From: Lotus japonicus
Taxonomy: Eukaryota > Streptophyta > Magnoliopsida > Fabales > Fabaceae
Direction: 5' to 3'
DNA: 64,000 bases
NCBI RefSeq assembly: GCF_012489685.1
Contig: NC_080046.1
Location: 26,232,223 to 26,296,222 of the forward strand
Positions 1 through 10,558 of the stretch are shown here, piece after piece (the stretch's first letter is position 1; every line of letters begins with the position of its first letter). The translations under genes and the position numbers were made by a program. A model generated the notes under the pieces. It was not told the origin of the DNA, searched no databases, and saw nothing but the letters and a program-made list of their open reading frames with translations.

Positions 1-2
1 TC

Positions 3-3000
3 TTTGATTCTGGTGCAACTCATTCATTTGTCTCTAAGGATTGCGTATCAAGACTGCATCTGCCTATTACTACTTTGAGCTTTGATCTTATGGTAACTAC
101 ACCTGCTAGGACTCTAATTGCTAATGCCGCATGCATGCACTGTTCAGTAGTATATAAAGATAGAACTTTTCATGCCAACCTAGTATGTCTACCCCTTAAA
201 AATCTAGATGTAATCCTAGGGATGGATTGGTTATCCCACTACCATTGTCTTTTGGACTGTCGTCGAAAGAAAGTGGTGTTCCCAGACTCGGATCTTTTCG
301 AGTATCTTTCTATTAACCACATTAGTGCATCGTTGAGCGAGGGCACTCAGAAGTACTTTTCATTGCTAAGTCTGGAAGGGAAGAAGGAATCGGATATTCA
401 TGGTATTCCGGTGGTTCGAGATTTTGCGGATGTTTTTCCTGGAGATGTACCTGGACTACCGCCTGTACGCGATGTGGAGTTTGTGATCGACATTGTACCC
501 GGAACTGGACCGATTTCGATTGCACCTTACCGTATGGCACCTGCGGAGTTAGTAGAGTTGAAATCTCAGTTGGAGGATCTTTCGGCAAAAGGATTCATTC
601 GACCAAGTGTTTCACCGTGGGGAGCGCCAGTGCTTCTAGTTAAGAAGAAAGACGGAAGGTCGAGATTGTGTGTGGATTATCGACAGCTGAACAAGGCGAC
701 GATCAAGAACAGATACCCGTTGCCGAGGATAGATGATTTGATGGATCAATTACGAGGGGCTGTCGTATTTTCCAAGATAGACTTGAAGTCGGGCTATCAT
801 CAGATCAGAGTGAAGACTGAGGATATACCAAAGACTGCATTCAGAACACGCTACGGACACTATGAGTACCTAGTGATGCCGTTTGGAGTGACAAATGCAC
901 CTGCTGTTTTCATGGATTACATGAACCGCATCTTTCATGAATTCTTAGATCGGTTTGTGGTGGTGTTCATTGATGATATACTGATATATTCGAAGGACGC
1001 AAAGGAACATGAAGGATATTTGCGCCAAGTTTTACAAGTGCTGAGAGAGAAGAAGCTGTATGCGAACCCTTCCAAGTGTGAATTTTGGCTGGAGGAAGTT
1101 AATTTCTTAGGCCATGTTACCTCAAAGGAAGGCATAGCTGTGGATCCGGCGAAAGTAGAGACTGTTTTGGCTTGGGAGCAACCGAAGACAGTGACAGAGA
1201 TCAGGAGTTTTGTGGGTTTGGCTGGATACTATAGACGCTTCATTGAGGGATTTGCCAAGATTGTTGGATCTTTGACTCAATTGACGAGGAAGGATCAACC
1301 TTTTGCATGGACTGAGGCGTGTGAAACAAGTTTTCAGACACTGAAGGAACGTTTGACGACGTCACCTGTGCTTATTTTGCCACAACCGGAGGAACCTTAT
1401 GAGGTTTATTGTGATGCTTCGTATCAAGGCTTGGGATGTGTGCTGATGCAACATCGAAAGGTGGTGGCTTATGCTTCGAGACAGTTGAAGACTCATGAGA
1501 AGAACTATCCGACTCACGATTTGGAGTTAGTGCCATTGTGTTTTCGCTGAAAATCTGGAGACATTATCTCTATGGTTGTACTTTCACGATATTTAGCGAT
1601 CACAAGAGCCTTAAATACCTATTTGATCAGAAGGAGCTGAACATGAGGCAACGAAGATGGATGGAGTTCATCAAAGACTATGAGTTTACGTTGCAATATC
1701 ACCCTGGGAAGGCGAATGTAGTTGCTGATGCTTTGAGCAGAAAGATGCATGTCTCGTCAATGATGGTTAAAGAGCTGGAGTTACTGGAACAATTTAGAGA
1801 TATGAGTTTAGGCGTGACACCGTCTGAGGGAAAGTTGAAATTCGGTATGATCAGAATTGCTAGTGGACTGATGGAAGAGATTAGAGAACAACAACTGCAA
1901 GATGAGTTTTGCTAGAGAAGAGGAACTTGGTAATTCAAGGGAAAGACCCGGAATTCAAGATCGGAACGGATGATATCTTAAGATGCAAAGACAGAGTTTG
2001 TGTACCCAACAATCCGGAATTGAGAAGGCTAATCATGGATGAAGGACACAAGAGAAAATGGAGTATTCATCCGGGAATGACAAAGATGTATAAGATTTGA
2101 AGCTGAATTTCTGGTGGCCAGGAATGAAGAAACAAGTGGCTGAGTATGTAGCTGCATGTTTGACTTGTCAGAAGGCGAAGGTAGAGCATCAAAGACCTGC
2201 TGGTATGCTACAGAGTTTAGACGTGCCAGAATGGAAATGGGATAGTATATCCATGGATTTCGTGGTAGCTTTGCCAAGAACACAGAAGAGACACGATTCG
2301 ATTTGGGTGATTGTGGATCGTTTGACCAAGTCAGCGCATTTTCTACCAGTGAGAACTACCTACAATGTAGAGAAGTTGGCTGAGATTTATGTGGCGGAGA
2401 TTGTGAGACTACAAGGAGTTCCGACAAGTATTGTGTCTGATCGGGATCCAAAGTTTACTTTGCACTTTTGGGGAGCTCTTCATGATGCGTTAGGAACCAA
2501 GCTGAGATTGAGTTCGGCGTATCATCCACAAACTGATGGGCAAACAGTGGAGAACTATTCAGTCGCTTGAGGATCTACTACGGGCTTGTGTGTTAGATAA
2601 CAGAGGAAGCTGGGATGATCTTCTGCCATTGATTGAATTCACCTACAACAATAGTTTTCATGCGAGCATTGGGATGGCACCGTATGAAGCTTTGTATGGT
2701 CGAAAGTGTAGGACACCGTTGTGTTGGTATCAAGATGGGGAGAGTTTGTTGATTGGGCCAGAAATGCTGCAACAGACGACTGAGAAGGTTAAGCAGATCC
2801 GGGAACAGATGAGAGCTTCACAGAGCAGACAGAAGAGTTATGCAGATCAAAGACGCAGAACCCTAGAGTTTGAGGAAGGCGACCATGTGTTTCTACGAGT
2901 TACTCAGACTACGGGGGTTGGACGAGTTATTAAGTCAAGGAAGCTCACGCCAAAGTTTATTTGGCCTTATCAAATCACTTGACGTGTTGGACCAGTTGCA

Positions 3001-3297
3001 TATCAGATTCCACTACCACCATTTCTTTCCAACATTCATGATGTATTCCATGTGTCGCAGTTGAGGAAGTACATTCCAGATCCGACTCATGTAATCGAGC
3101 CAGACAATGTTGAACTGAAGGATGATTTGACCTTTGAGGCACCGCCAGTGAGTATTGGGGATAGAAGAGTGAAACAGCTGAGGGGAAAGCAGATTTCGTT
3201 GGTAAAGGTGACATGGAACAAGGATACGGGGGATGCTACATGGGAATTGGAAGATAAGATCAAGGAACTGTACCCCGGACTTTTTGCTGAACTCTGA
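3..3297 (+). pseudogene. pol: Broken pol of unit A (PR-RT-RH-INT-chromodomain)
   Basis: The translation begins at the aspartic protease motif (FDSGATHSF) and continues through a full gypsy reverse transcriptase (FIDD catalytic box near 967-978), RNase H, an HHCC/DDE integrase and a C-terminal chromodomain ending at a TGA at 3295. This order (integrase after RT) defines Ty3/gypsy, and the chromodomain defines chromoviruses. The frame is broken by a one-base loss near 1531, a one-base loss plus stop near 1908-1915 (shared with B), a one-base loss near 2091, a one-base gain near 2549 at the integrase catalytic glutamate, and a TGA at 2980 (shared with B; CGA in element C). The single-base indels private to A could be genuine decay or uncorrected sequencing errors. 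It cannot make a functional polyprotein as written. Confidence 0.9.
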
Positions 3298-3322
3298 GTT
3301 TCGAGGACGAAACTTTCTTTTT

Positions 3323-3334
3323 GGAGGGGAGTAT
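3323..3334 (+). other. Polypurine tract of unit A
   Basis: GGAGGGGAGTAT directly precedes the TGTAAG start of the LTR, the expected site of plus-strand priming. Confidence 0.75.
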
Positions 3335-3784
3335 TGTAAGACCTGGATTTTCATAACAAGCTAATTTCCGACTCACGCGTAGAATCAGTCACAGAAGTTT
3401 GATATTTGAGAAAGATTAATGAAGAAGAAATTTCAGGAATTGATTGAGGAATGTTACGTAGTTGTTTTCGGAGTTAATGCGAGTCGTCTGCACACCTGCC
3501 TTATGGCGAGCGTGTCCAGAATAGGCTAATTTCGCTTTAGAGCAACGTTTTAAGGGAGATTTCGAATCCTTAGAAAATTTAAAAGATTCTCTTTATTTTT
3601 CCTTCGACCAGCGTTTCATTTCGGAACTCTGGACTGTACGCACGATAGTATTTACTTTTCGGAAGTCCGACGACGCTAATTTCTTTGCTTCGAAACCCTA
3701 GATTCGAGCAATGGATGAAGACTTTTTCTATTCGGAACTTCTAACGAAGTTTCCGTCCGCGCTGCCAGATTTGTTTCGACATTT
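3335..3784 (+). repeat. First part of LTR shared by A and B
   Basis: Starts TGTAAGACCTGG and matches the first ~450 bases of the LTR at 15017, with one extra A near 3574. It stops at the assembly gap. The same LTR resumes at 7083, so this is the 3' LTR of A and also the 5' LTR of B. Confidence 0.88.
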
Positions 3785-3884
3785 NNNNNNNNNNNNNNNN
3801 NNNNNNNNNNNNNNNNNNNNNNNNNNNNNNNNNNNNNNNNNNNNNNNNNNNNNNNNNNNNNNNNNNNNNNNNNNNNNNNNNNNN
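3785..3884. other. Assembly gap of 100 N
   Basis: Exactly 100 Ns, the usual placeholder for a gap of unknown size. It separates a forward LTR piece from an inverted one. Confidence 0.98.
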
Positions 3885-3903
3885 GTCCCAAAAGCAAAAC
3901 GAA

Positions 3904-4230
3904 TCAGAGCTCTACACAAATATGACGCCTGCCTAACTCTACCAACCCATAACTGCTCACACATCCGAGTCCTCGGCGAACTGAAGACGGCAAGTTGAAG
4001 CTCAGCTCCATGCGTCGTAGAACTTCTTTCGTCAGATGTTCACACTCGTCAGTCCGGTCCTCCATGACCCTTCCCCGGTACGTCGCTCGATGACCCACAA
4101 CATCGATCACCCAAGCGGTGGGGGCATCCCGATCCACAAGCTCATATCTGATCCCCCCCGAGGGAGAGACCATCGAACACCAGTCGACCATCGACATCTG
4201 GCAGCAGGCCGACCGCCCAAACACAAACAT
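3904..4230 (-). pseudogene. Truncated LTR-borne frame in the inverted LTR
   Basis: The frame begins MFVFGRS and keeps the conserved N-terminal block (GGIRYELVDRDAPTAWVID and HRATYRGRVMEDRTDE). Soon after the Asp/Leu-Pro segment it departs from the other copies, because an internal deletion removed the proline-rich middle and acidic tail; it ends 109 codons in. This copy shows that the N-terminal frame beginning MFVFGRS is not unique to one LTR. Confidence 0.55.
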
Positions 4231-4437
4231 ACAAACAAAGCCAAGGCGCTAGGGTCAACTCACAGCAATAAGTAGATATACACTCAACATGTGATATGGG
4301 GTATAGATATATGTTGATATATATACATATAAACAATCCTAGCATGTTATGGCTCTAACATTGCTTCAATAAACAAACAGCACACAATCTCAGTCAGCAT
4401 GAATGTATGCGTGAAATGCACAATATGTATCCGGATT

Positions 4438-4672
4438 TGTGACGCGTTCCCGTTCCCACAAGTGAAGCATTTTCACTATGGATGGACCATTCCCGTTATC
4501 CATCCTGGATGAAATCCATCCTGGATGAACCATTCCCGTTATTCATCCTTGGTGAACCATTCCCGTTATTCACCGAATGATGAACCATTCCCGTTATTCA
4601 TCATTAATGCAAGGTGAACCATTCCCGTTATTCACCATGATATGCACAGGTGAACCATTCCCGTTATTCACC
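4438..4672 (-). repeat. Hairpin repeat array, inverted LTR
   Basis: Tandem copies of the core AACGGGAATGG (seen here as its complement) flanked by short complementary arms. The unit with arms GATGGA/TCCATC is present, as in element C. Confidence 0.8.
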
Positions 4673-4762
4673 CGATTGAATGCAACGTGGTTAGCCAAAC
4701 AACGAATCGTCCTTACCACGAAAATGTTTAGCTCACAACCCAATCTCAACAAACCCATGAGT

Positions 4763-4910
4763 TAGTGTCGGTCACTACAACACAACTCGGAGTAAGTGTC
4801 GGTCAATACAACACAACTCCATCCACAGAATACACAAGGGTCTAGTGTCGGTCAATACAACACAGCCCAAACAACAAGAGCACTAGGTGTCGGTCAATAC
4901 AACACGGCTC
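4763..4910 (-). repeat. GACCGACACT tandem repeat, inverted LTR
   Basis: Four spaced copies of AGTGTCGGTCAATACAAC (minus-strand form of TATTGACCGACACT), one with a change in the core. Confidence 0.75.
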
Positions 4911-6380
4911 CACAACACTCCCCAAGAGTACTAGAGTACTCGGTGACTTTCAATCATCACCATAGCTCACCTTAGTGGCTTCCCCCAATTCCGATAACTC
5001 TCCAAACCCACAACAAAGTCGACTTTTCCCCGTCTTTCGTAAATATTTTCCCCTTCAGTTCTCCTATGCTTAAACGTTAATAAAAAATTGTTTCAATTCG
5101 AATTAGTCAAGTTATGAGTTTATTTCTCAAAGTCTAAGTTTCCCAAGTCTTTAGTTTTTCAAAGCTCTATCATTCTAAGTTTTCAAAGATCAACCACCCA
5201 AAATACATTTCCCGGGGAAAGTCTAAGAATTCCAACATATGGCTAAGTCTCAAACCCCACATTTGGACTTGCCTAGGGTTGTTCATCCAACCCGAAATAT
5301 CAAAGATCACCAGATCAATGAATCTCCACTCCGAAATTGCGTCAAAACGCTCAATCCAACAAAAGCACAACATCACAAGTATGGAAAAGCATCATAACAT
5401 CAACTCATCATCAAAAAACAACATCAGATAAAACATAAGTCGAATTTATCGACGCCTATCATGCAGTCATAGCTAATATATAGTAAGTTGCCCTAACCTC
5501 GAGCTGATCCAGCTTCGCAAATCAAATCTCCTTCACAGGAATGCCTTGAAACTTCCAAAGTTCCTTCAACTGAACCTCGGAGGAAAAACAAAGCAGAATC
5601 CACACAAAATCGATTAGTTCGATCGCAATACAATACATAAACGATAGACAAAGCATCAAAGCTTCAGAATACGACAAACGGGTACGAAAGGACAAGTTTT
5701 CGAAAACGAAAAACTCCCCTCCCCTTAGGAAAAACCCACGGCCATAAGGAGAAAAGGGCTTCGGCTCTTTTTCTTCGATCAAATCAGTTTACAAGGTAGT
5801 TTTAGGGTAAAACTAAGGCAAAGAAACTGTCAGAACAATTTTCGGACAATCGGGCCGAAATACGACTACGCAGGGGCATTTTTGGTCCAAAATAAAAGGC
5901 TCAAAACTTCAAAGTTATCAGTTCTGAAAACAAATTTGACAGCAACGATCCTCATGATATCCGTGACAACAAATCCTAAAGGCACGAAGTCAGATTAAGT
6001 CTTTTCGACAATAAAGTTTCGAAATGTGAGACAAAAAGAGTTTTGAGTCAATTTTTCAGATCCTGGACAACTGAATCGCAATCAGAGTTTACTGACAGAG
6101 GTTTTAGACTCAGGGGAACATAAGGAACATAACCCAAGCGAGAAATCAGAGAAATCGGACAATTTTAGAAAAAGCTCAAAACTTAGAGCACAGAAACGAC
6201 TTCAGAAACTCAGCAGAAACAGAAATCAGAGGCAGGATTCATGATAGTTACCTCGATACCTAGAAGTAGGGACGAACTGCACGAAGATTGGTCAAGTTTT
6301 CGCGGAAATCCCCTCCCCCCTTGCTCCCCACGAAATCAGCCACAAATGGAAAGAAAATGAGAGGATTTTGCTTTTTCGCG

Positions 6381-6389
6381 CTATTTATA
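6381..6389 (-). promoter_or_regulatory. TATA box of the inverted LTR
   Basis: TATAAATAG on the minus strand, ~690 bases from the LTR start, in the same place as in the other Tekay LTRs. Confidence 0.6.
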
Positions 6390-7138
6390 GGCGGGTGAAA
6401 TCGCGGGAAAATGAAAATTTCGCGATTCCGATTTTTGCAGCACGATCACCGAGAAATTCTAAGAGAGATTCTGGCGTCGGAATTCCAGAACTCAAAACAA
6501 ATATCTAGGATTTGGGAAAAAACGATATCGAAAAACTCAAAAGCGGTGTTGGTTAATCTGCCCCGAAAAACTACTTTTTGCTGTGATGCTCAAACGACAA
6601 AACTTCCAACTGAAGAAAGATTGGAAACGTCGAAACAAGTCTGGAAACGCGGACGGAATCTTCGTTAGAAGTCCCGAATAGAAAAAGTCTTCATCCATTG
6701 CTCGAAAATAGGGTTTCGAAGCAAAGAAATTAGCGTCGGCGGACATCCGAAAAGTGAAACCTATCGTGCGTACAGTCCAGAGTTCCGAAATGAAACGCTG
6801 GTCGATGGAAAAATAAAGAGAATCTTTAAATTTTCCGAGAGTTCGAAATCTCACTCAAAACGTTGCTTTAAGAGCGAAATAGCCTATTCTGGACACGCTC
6901 GCCATAAGGCAGGTGTGCAGACGACTCGCACTAACTCCGAAAACAGCTACGCAACATTCCTCAAGCAATTCCTGAACTTTCTTCTTCATTAATCTTTCTC
7001 AAATGTCAAACTCCTGTCACGCTTACACTATTTCTACGTGTGAGTCGGAAACTTAACTTGTTCTGAAAATCCAGGTCTTACAAACGTGCTGCAAAATCGG
7101 AATCGCGAAATTTTCATTTTCCTGCGATTTCACCTGCC

Positions 7139-7147
7139 TATAAATAG
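7139..7147 (+). promoter_or_regulatory. TATA box of B 5' LTR
   Basis: TATAAATAG in a conserved context, followed within ~150 bases by a GTAACT donor-like site. Confidence 0.6.
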
Positions 7148-8522
7148 CTCGAAAAAGCAAAATATCTCATTTTCTTTCCATTCAAGGGCCGCGAGTTTGA
7201 GGGAGCTTGGGGGAGAAGATTTTTCGCGAAAACTTGACTGATCTTCGTGCAGTTCGTCCCTACTTCTAGGTATTGAGGTAACTAGCATGATTCCTTCCTC
7301 TGTTTACTGTTTCTGTTGCGTTTCTGAAGTCGTTTCTGTGCTCACAATTTTGAGCTTTTTCTAAAATTGTCCGATTTCTTCGATTTCTTGGTTGGGTTAT
7401 GTTCTCTAGGTTTCCAAGAGCCTAAAACCTCTGTCAGTAAACGCTGATTGTGATCCAGTTGACAGGGATCTGAAAAAACTGATTCAAAACCCTTTTTGTC
7501 TCACATTTCGAAACTATATTGTCGAAAAGATGTAATCTGACTTCGTGCCTTTAGGATTTGTTGTCACGGATGTCATAAGGATCAATGCTGTCAAATTTGT
7601 TTTCAGAACTGATAACTTTGAGGTTTTGAGCCTTTATTTTGCACCAAAATGCCCCTGGATAGCCGTATTTCGACCCGATTGTCCGAAAATTGTTCTGACA
7701 GTTTCTTTGCCTTAGTTTATCCTAAAACTACCTTGTGAATTTATTTGATCGAAGAAAAAGAGCCGGAGCTCTTTTTCCTTTGAGGCCGTGGGTTATTTCC
7801 TTGGGGGGGAAGTTTTTCGTTTTCGAAAACTTGTCTTTTCGTACCCGGATGTCGTATTCTGAAGCTTTAATGCTTTGTCTATCGTTTATGTATTGTATTG
7901 CGATTGAACTAATCGATTTTGTGTGGATTCTGCTTTGTTTTTCCTCCGAGGTTCAGTTGAAGGAACTTTGGAAGTTTCAAGGCATTCCTGTGAAGGAGAT
8001 TTGATTTGCGAAGCTGGATCAGCTCGAGGTTAGGGCAACTTACATATTTAGCTATGATTGCATGATAGGCGTCGATAAATTCGACTTATGCTTTATCTGA
8101 TGTTGTTTATGATGATGAATTGATGTTATGATGTTTTCCATAACTTGTGATGTTGTGCTTTTGATGGATTGAGCGTTTTGACGCAACTTCGGAGTGGAGA
8201 TTCATTGATCTGGTGATCTTTGATATTTCGGGTTGGATGAACAACCCTAGGCAAGTTCAAACGAGGGGTTTGGGACTTAGCCATTTGTTGGAGACTTAGA
8301 CTTTGAGATATAAACTCATAACCTGACTAATTCAATTCGAAACGTTTTTACTAAACGAATAATCATAGGAGAACTAAAGGGGAAAATAATTGCGAAAGAC
8401 GGGGAAAAGTCGACTTTGTTGTGGGTTTGGAGAGTTTTGGAATAGGGAAAGCCACTAAGGTGAGCTATGGTGATGATTGAAAGTCACCGAGTACTCTAGT
8501 ACTCTTGGGAGTGTTGTTGGAG

Positions 8523-8668
8523 CCGTGTTGTATTGACAGACACTTAGTGCTCTTGTTGTTTGGGCTGTGTTGTATTAACCGACACTAGACCCTTGTGTAT
8601 TCTTGTTGTGGGGGTTGTGTTGTATTGACCGACACTAACTCTGAGTTGTGTTGTATTGACCGACACTA
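8523..8668 (+). repeat. GACCGACACT tandem repeat, B 5' LTR
   Basis: Four copies of a motif TGTATTGACCGACACT at intervals of about 35-50 bases; two carry single changes (GACAGACAC and TTAACCGACAC). Confidence 0.75.
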
Positions 8669-8757
8669 ACTCATGGTTTTGTTGAGATTGGGTTGTGAGC
8701 TAAACACTTACGTGGTAAGGACGATTCGTTGTTTGGCTAACCATATTGCATCAATCG

Positions 8758-8984
8758 GGTGAATAACGGGAATGGTTCACCTGTGCATATCATGGTGAAT
8801 AACGGGAATGGTTCACCTTGCATATATGATGAATAACAGGAATGGTTCATCATATGGTGAATAACGGGAATGGTTCACCAAGGATGAATAACGGGAATGG
8901 TTCATCCAGGATGAATAACGGGAATGGTTCATCCATAGTGAAGAACGGGAATGCTTCACTTGTGGCGAACGGGAACGCGTCACA
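8758..8984 (+). repeat. Hairpin repeat array, B 5' LTR
   Basis: Eight consecutive units. Arms are GGTGAA/TTCACC, GATGAA/TTCATC, AGTGAA/TTCACT and finally TGTGGCG/CGTCACA, enclosing a nearly constant loop around AACGGGAATGG. Arms change together while the loop stays constant. Confidence 0.85.
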
Positions 8985-9179
8985 AATCTGGATTCATGAT
9001 TGCATATCACGCATACATTCATTCTGACTTGAATTGTGTGCTGGTTGTTTATTGAAGCAATGTTAGAGCCATAACATGCTAGGATTGTTTATATATACAT
9101 ATATCTATACCCCTATCACAGGTTGAGTGTATATCTACGTATTTCTGTGAGTTGACCCTAGCGCCTTGGCTTTGGTTGC

Positions 9180-9878
9180 ATGTTTGTGTTTGGGCGGTCG
9201 GCCTGCTGCCAGATGTCGATGGCCGATTGGTTTTCGATGGTCTCTCCCTCGGGTGGGATCAGGTATGAGCTCGTCGATCGTGCTGCCCCCACCGCTTGGG
9301 TGATTGAAGTCCCTGGTCACCGAGCGACGTATAGGGGAAGGGTCATGGAGGACCGGACGGATGAGCGAGGACGCCTGACGAGAGGAGTGCTACGGCGTAT
9401 GGAGCTGAGTTTTGACTTGCCACCTTCAGTTCACTGTGGACCAGGCACTGGTCATGCACCACCTGCACCACCTCCGACTTCACCTTCTGTTGAGGAGAAC
9501 CCGGCGGAGACCGAGCCTGCTGTTGCTGCACCTGTTGCGCCACCTCCTGCTACTGCCATCGATCCTACCGACGTGGCGTCGTCCTCTAGGCTTGTGCGGC
9601 CGAAGAGGGAGTCCGTCGTCCCATCTGCCTCACGTCTCTTTTCTTTCTCTTCACCGCACGGCTACTGTGTGGACCCCTTGATGAGGGTGGTGGAGGAGGA
9701 TGTTCTTACAGGAGAGGTGGATGTGGAGACCGGCTCGACTAGGACGGTGCGCAGGACAGTTAGGAGGGAGGTCGTGGACTTGGACACCGAGATGATTACG
9801 GTGGATTCCGATTCTGACTCTGAGAGCAGTGGGGAGAGCTACTCGCCGAGCAGCGATGAGGAGGAGGAGGAGCTATGA
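9180..9878 (+). CDS. LTR-borne reading frame (232 codons), B 5' LTR
   Basis: I do not recognise this protein family. Visible parts are a conserved N-terminal block at residues ~27-80 (IRYELVDR, HRATYRGRVMEDRTDE, RRMELSFDLPPS), a Pro/Ala/Thr-rich stretch at ~95-135, a second conserved block (SASRLFSFSSPHGY, DPLMRV.EEDVLTGEVDVETG) at ~158-195, and an acidic tail rich in Ser, Asp and Glu (from VDSDSDSESSGE). No membrane segment or catalytic motif is evident. The frame survives in several LTR copies with mostly silent or conservative changes. It lies downstream of the LTR TATA box and ahead of gag, so it would be in the leader of the genomic RNA. The start is uncertain: the ATG at 9180 is the first in frame, but the frame upstream of the G-rich tract near 9250 differs among copies. 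An acidic tail of this type would suit a nuclear or histone-binding protein, but this is inference. Confidence 0.5.
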   Translation: MFVFGRSACCQMSMADWFSMVSPSGGIRYELVDRAAPTAWVIEVPGHRATYRGRVMEDRTDERGRLTRGVLRRMELSFDLPPSVHCGPGTGHAPPAPPPTSPSVEENPAETEPAVAAPVAPPPATAIDPTDVASSSRLVRPKRESVVPSASRLFSFSSPHGYCVDPLMRVVEEDVLTGEVDVETGSTRTVRRTVRREVVDLDTEMITVDSDSDSESSGESYSPSSDEEEEEL

Positions 9879-10350
9879 GTTGAGCTGGGAGGGTAGGTTA
9901 GGCTAATGTCATTTTTTGTGTAGAGCTCTGATCGTCAGTCTTTTTTTGGGACAGGGTAGGTTCCGATGTGGTGGCCTTTTGTGTGGTTCTTTTGAGGAGG
10001 ATCATAGAGAGTCTGTCGGAGTATAGGGGTCTTTCTTTCAGGCCATTTTTGAGTGCCGACTTTCTCTTGGATAACTGTAATTTTGATACTTTCACTTACA
10101 GTTCTGGTTTGTATATATTTGCTTGCGAGCTTACTACTTGGAGTCACTGCGAGTGCGCGTGACATGGAGTGCAGCTGTGGCTGTACATGTGTATATATTG
10201 TATATCGGTTAAGTTTAGTTGTTGGGTTTGTCTTTATTTCCTTTATCGCTTTTATTTAAAGGAATCAATCGAAAAAAAAATTACCTGTTTTCCGCGTAAA
10301 GTTTATTTTTGGTTACTAAAGTGACACCTGGAAATCGGGGTGTTACATTG

Positions 10351-10362
10351 TGGTATCAGAGC
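10351..10362 (+). other. Primer binding site of B
   Basis: TGGTATCAGAGC, complementary to the 3' end of initiator Met-tRNA, three bases after the LTR end. Confidence 0.9.
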
Positions 10363-10558
10363 TTAGTCGAGTCTTTTAGGAGTCTTTGGGGAATAGGTCT
10401 TCTGTGCTAGGTTGTGTGACTCTGCAAAGAGTGAAAATTGATTGTCTGCAGAACGATTTTTCATTCTAATTGATTGTATTATTATTACTTAACTATATGG
10501 AATAGTTTTGGTACTATCGTACGATTAGGACTAACAGTTTTCTTGGGGGTAACAGACG

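Larger units (their letters stand above)
1..3334 (+). mobile_element. Tekay-type Ty3/gypsy internal region A (3' part)
   Basis: The window opens inside the protease of a gypsy element and runs through reverse transcriptase, RNase H, integrase and chromodomain to a polypurine tract and LTR. It is nearly identical to internal region B (10348-15016), including shared disabling mutations, so A and B are two units of one tandem array. The 5' part and the outer left LTR lie outside the window. Confidence 0.9.
3885..7082 (-). repeat. Inverted Tekay LTR inserted in the A/B LTR
   Basis: Read on the minus strand from 7082 this begins TGTAAGACCTGG and follows the Tekay LTR through TATA box, hairpin array and LTR-borne frame to 3885. 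There the gap removes the last ~400 bases. Relative to other copies it also lacks roughly 430 bases of the proline-rich and acidic part of the LTR frame. No internal region is visible, so it may be a solo LTR. The forward LTR continues immediately at 7083. Confidence 0.85.
7083..10347 (+). repeat. Remainder of LTR shared by A and B (5' LTR of B)
   Basis: Picks up at AACGTGCTGCAAAA, which corresponds to 15643 in the intact LTR, and ends with GGGGTGTTACA at 10347, just before the primer site. Between the first part (ending 3784) and this part about 177 bases of LTR are missing and should lie in the gap. Compared with 15017-19017 it lacks a short block near 8290 (about 110 bases). Confidence 0.9.

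Noticed and set aside
75..588. Possible host gene at the left edge
   Set aside because: It is gypsy protease/RT, identical to region 11756-12269.
7735..8004. 89-codon frame in the LTR (also 16345-16569)
   Set aside because: The frame is not kept in element C, where the aligned region reads differently; no conserved protein.
8758..8984. CRISPR-like array of short repeats
   Set aside because: Units are contiguous hairpins without unique spacers, in a plant LTR with no cas genes.
9412..9681. Leu/His-rich frame overlapping the LTR frame (also 18080, 26796, 35523)
   Set aside because: Shadow of the proline-rich segment in another frame. It recurs only because the LTR recurs.
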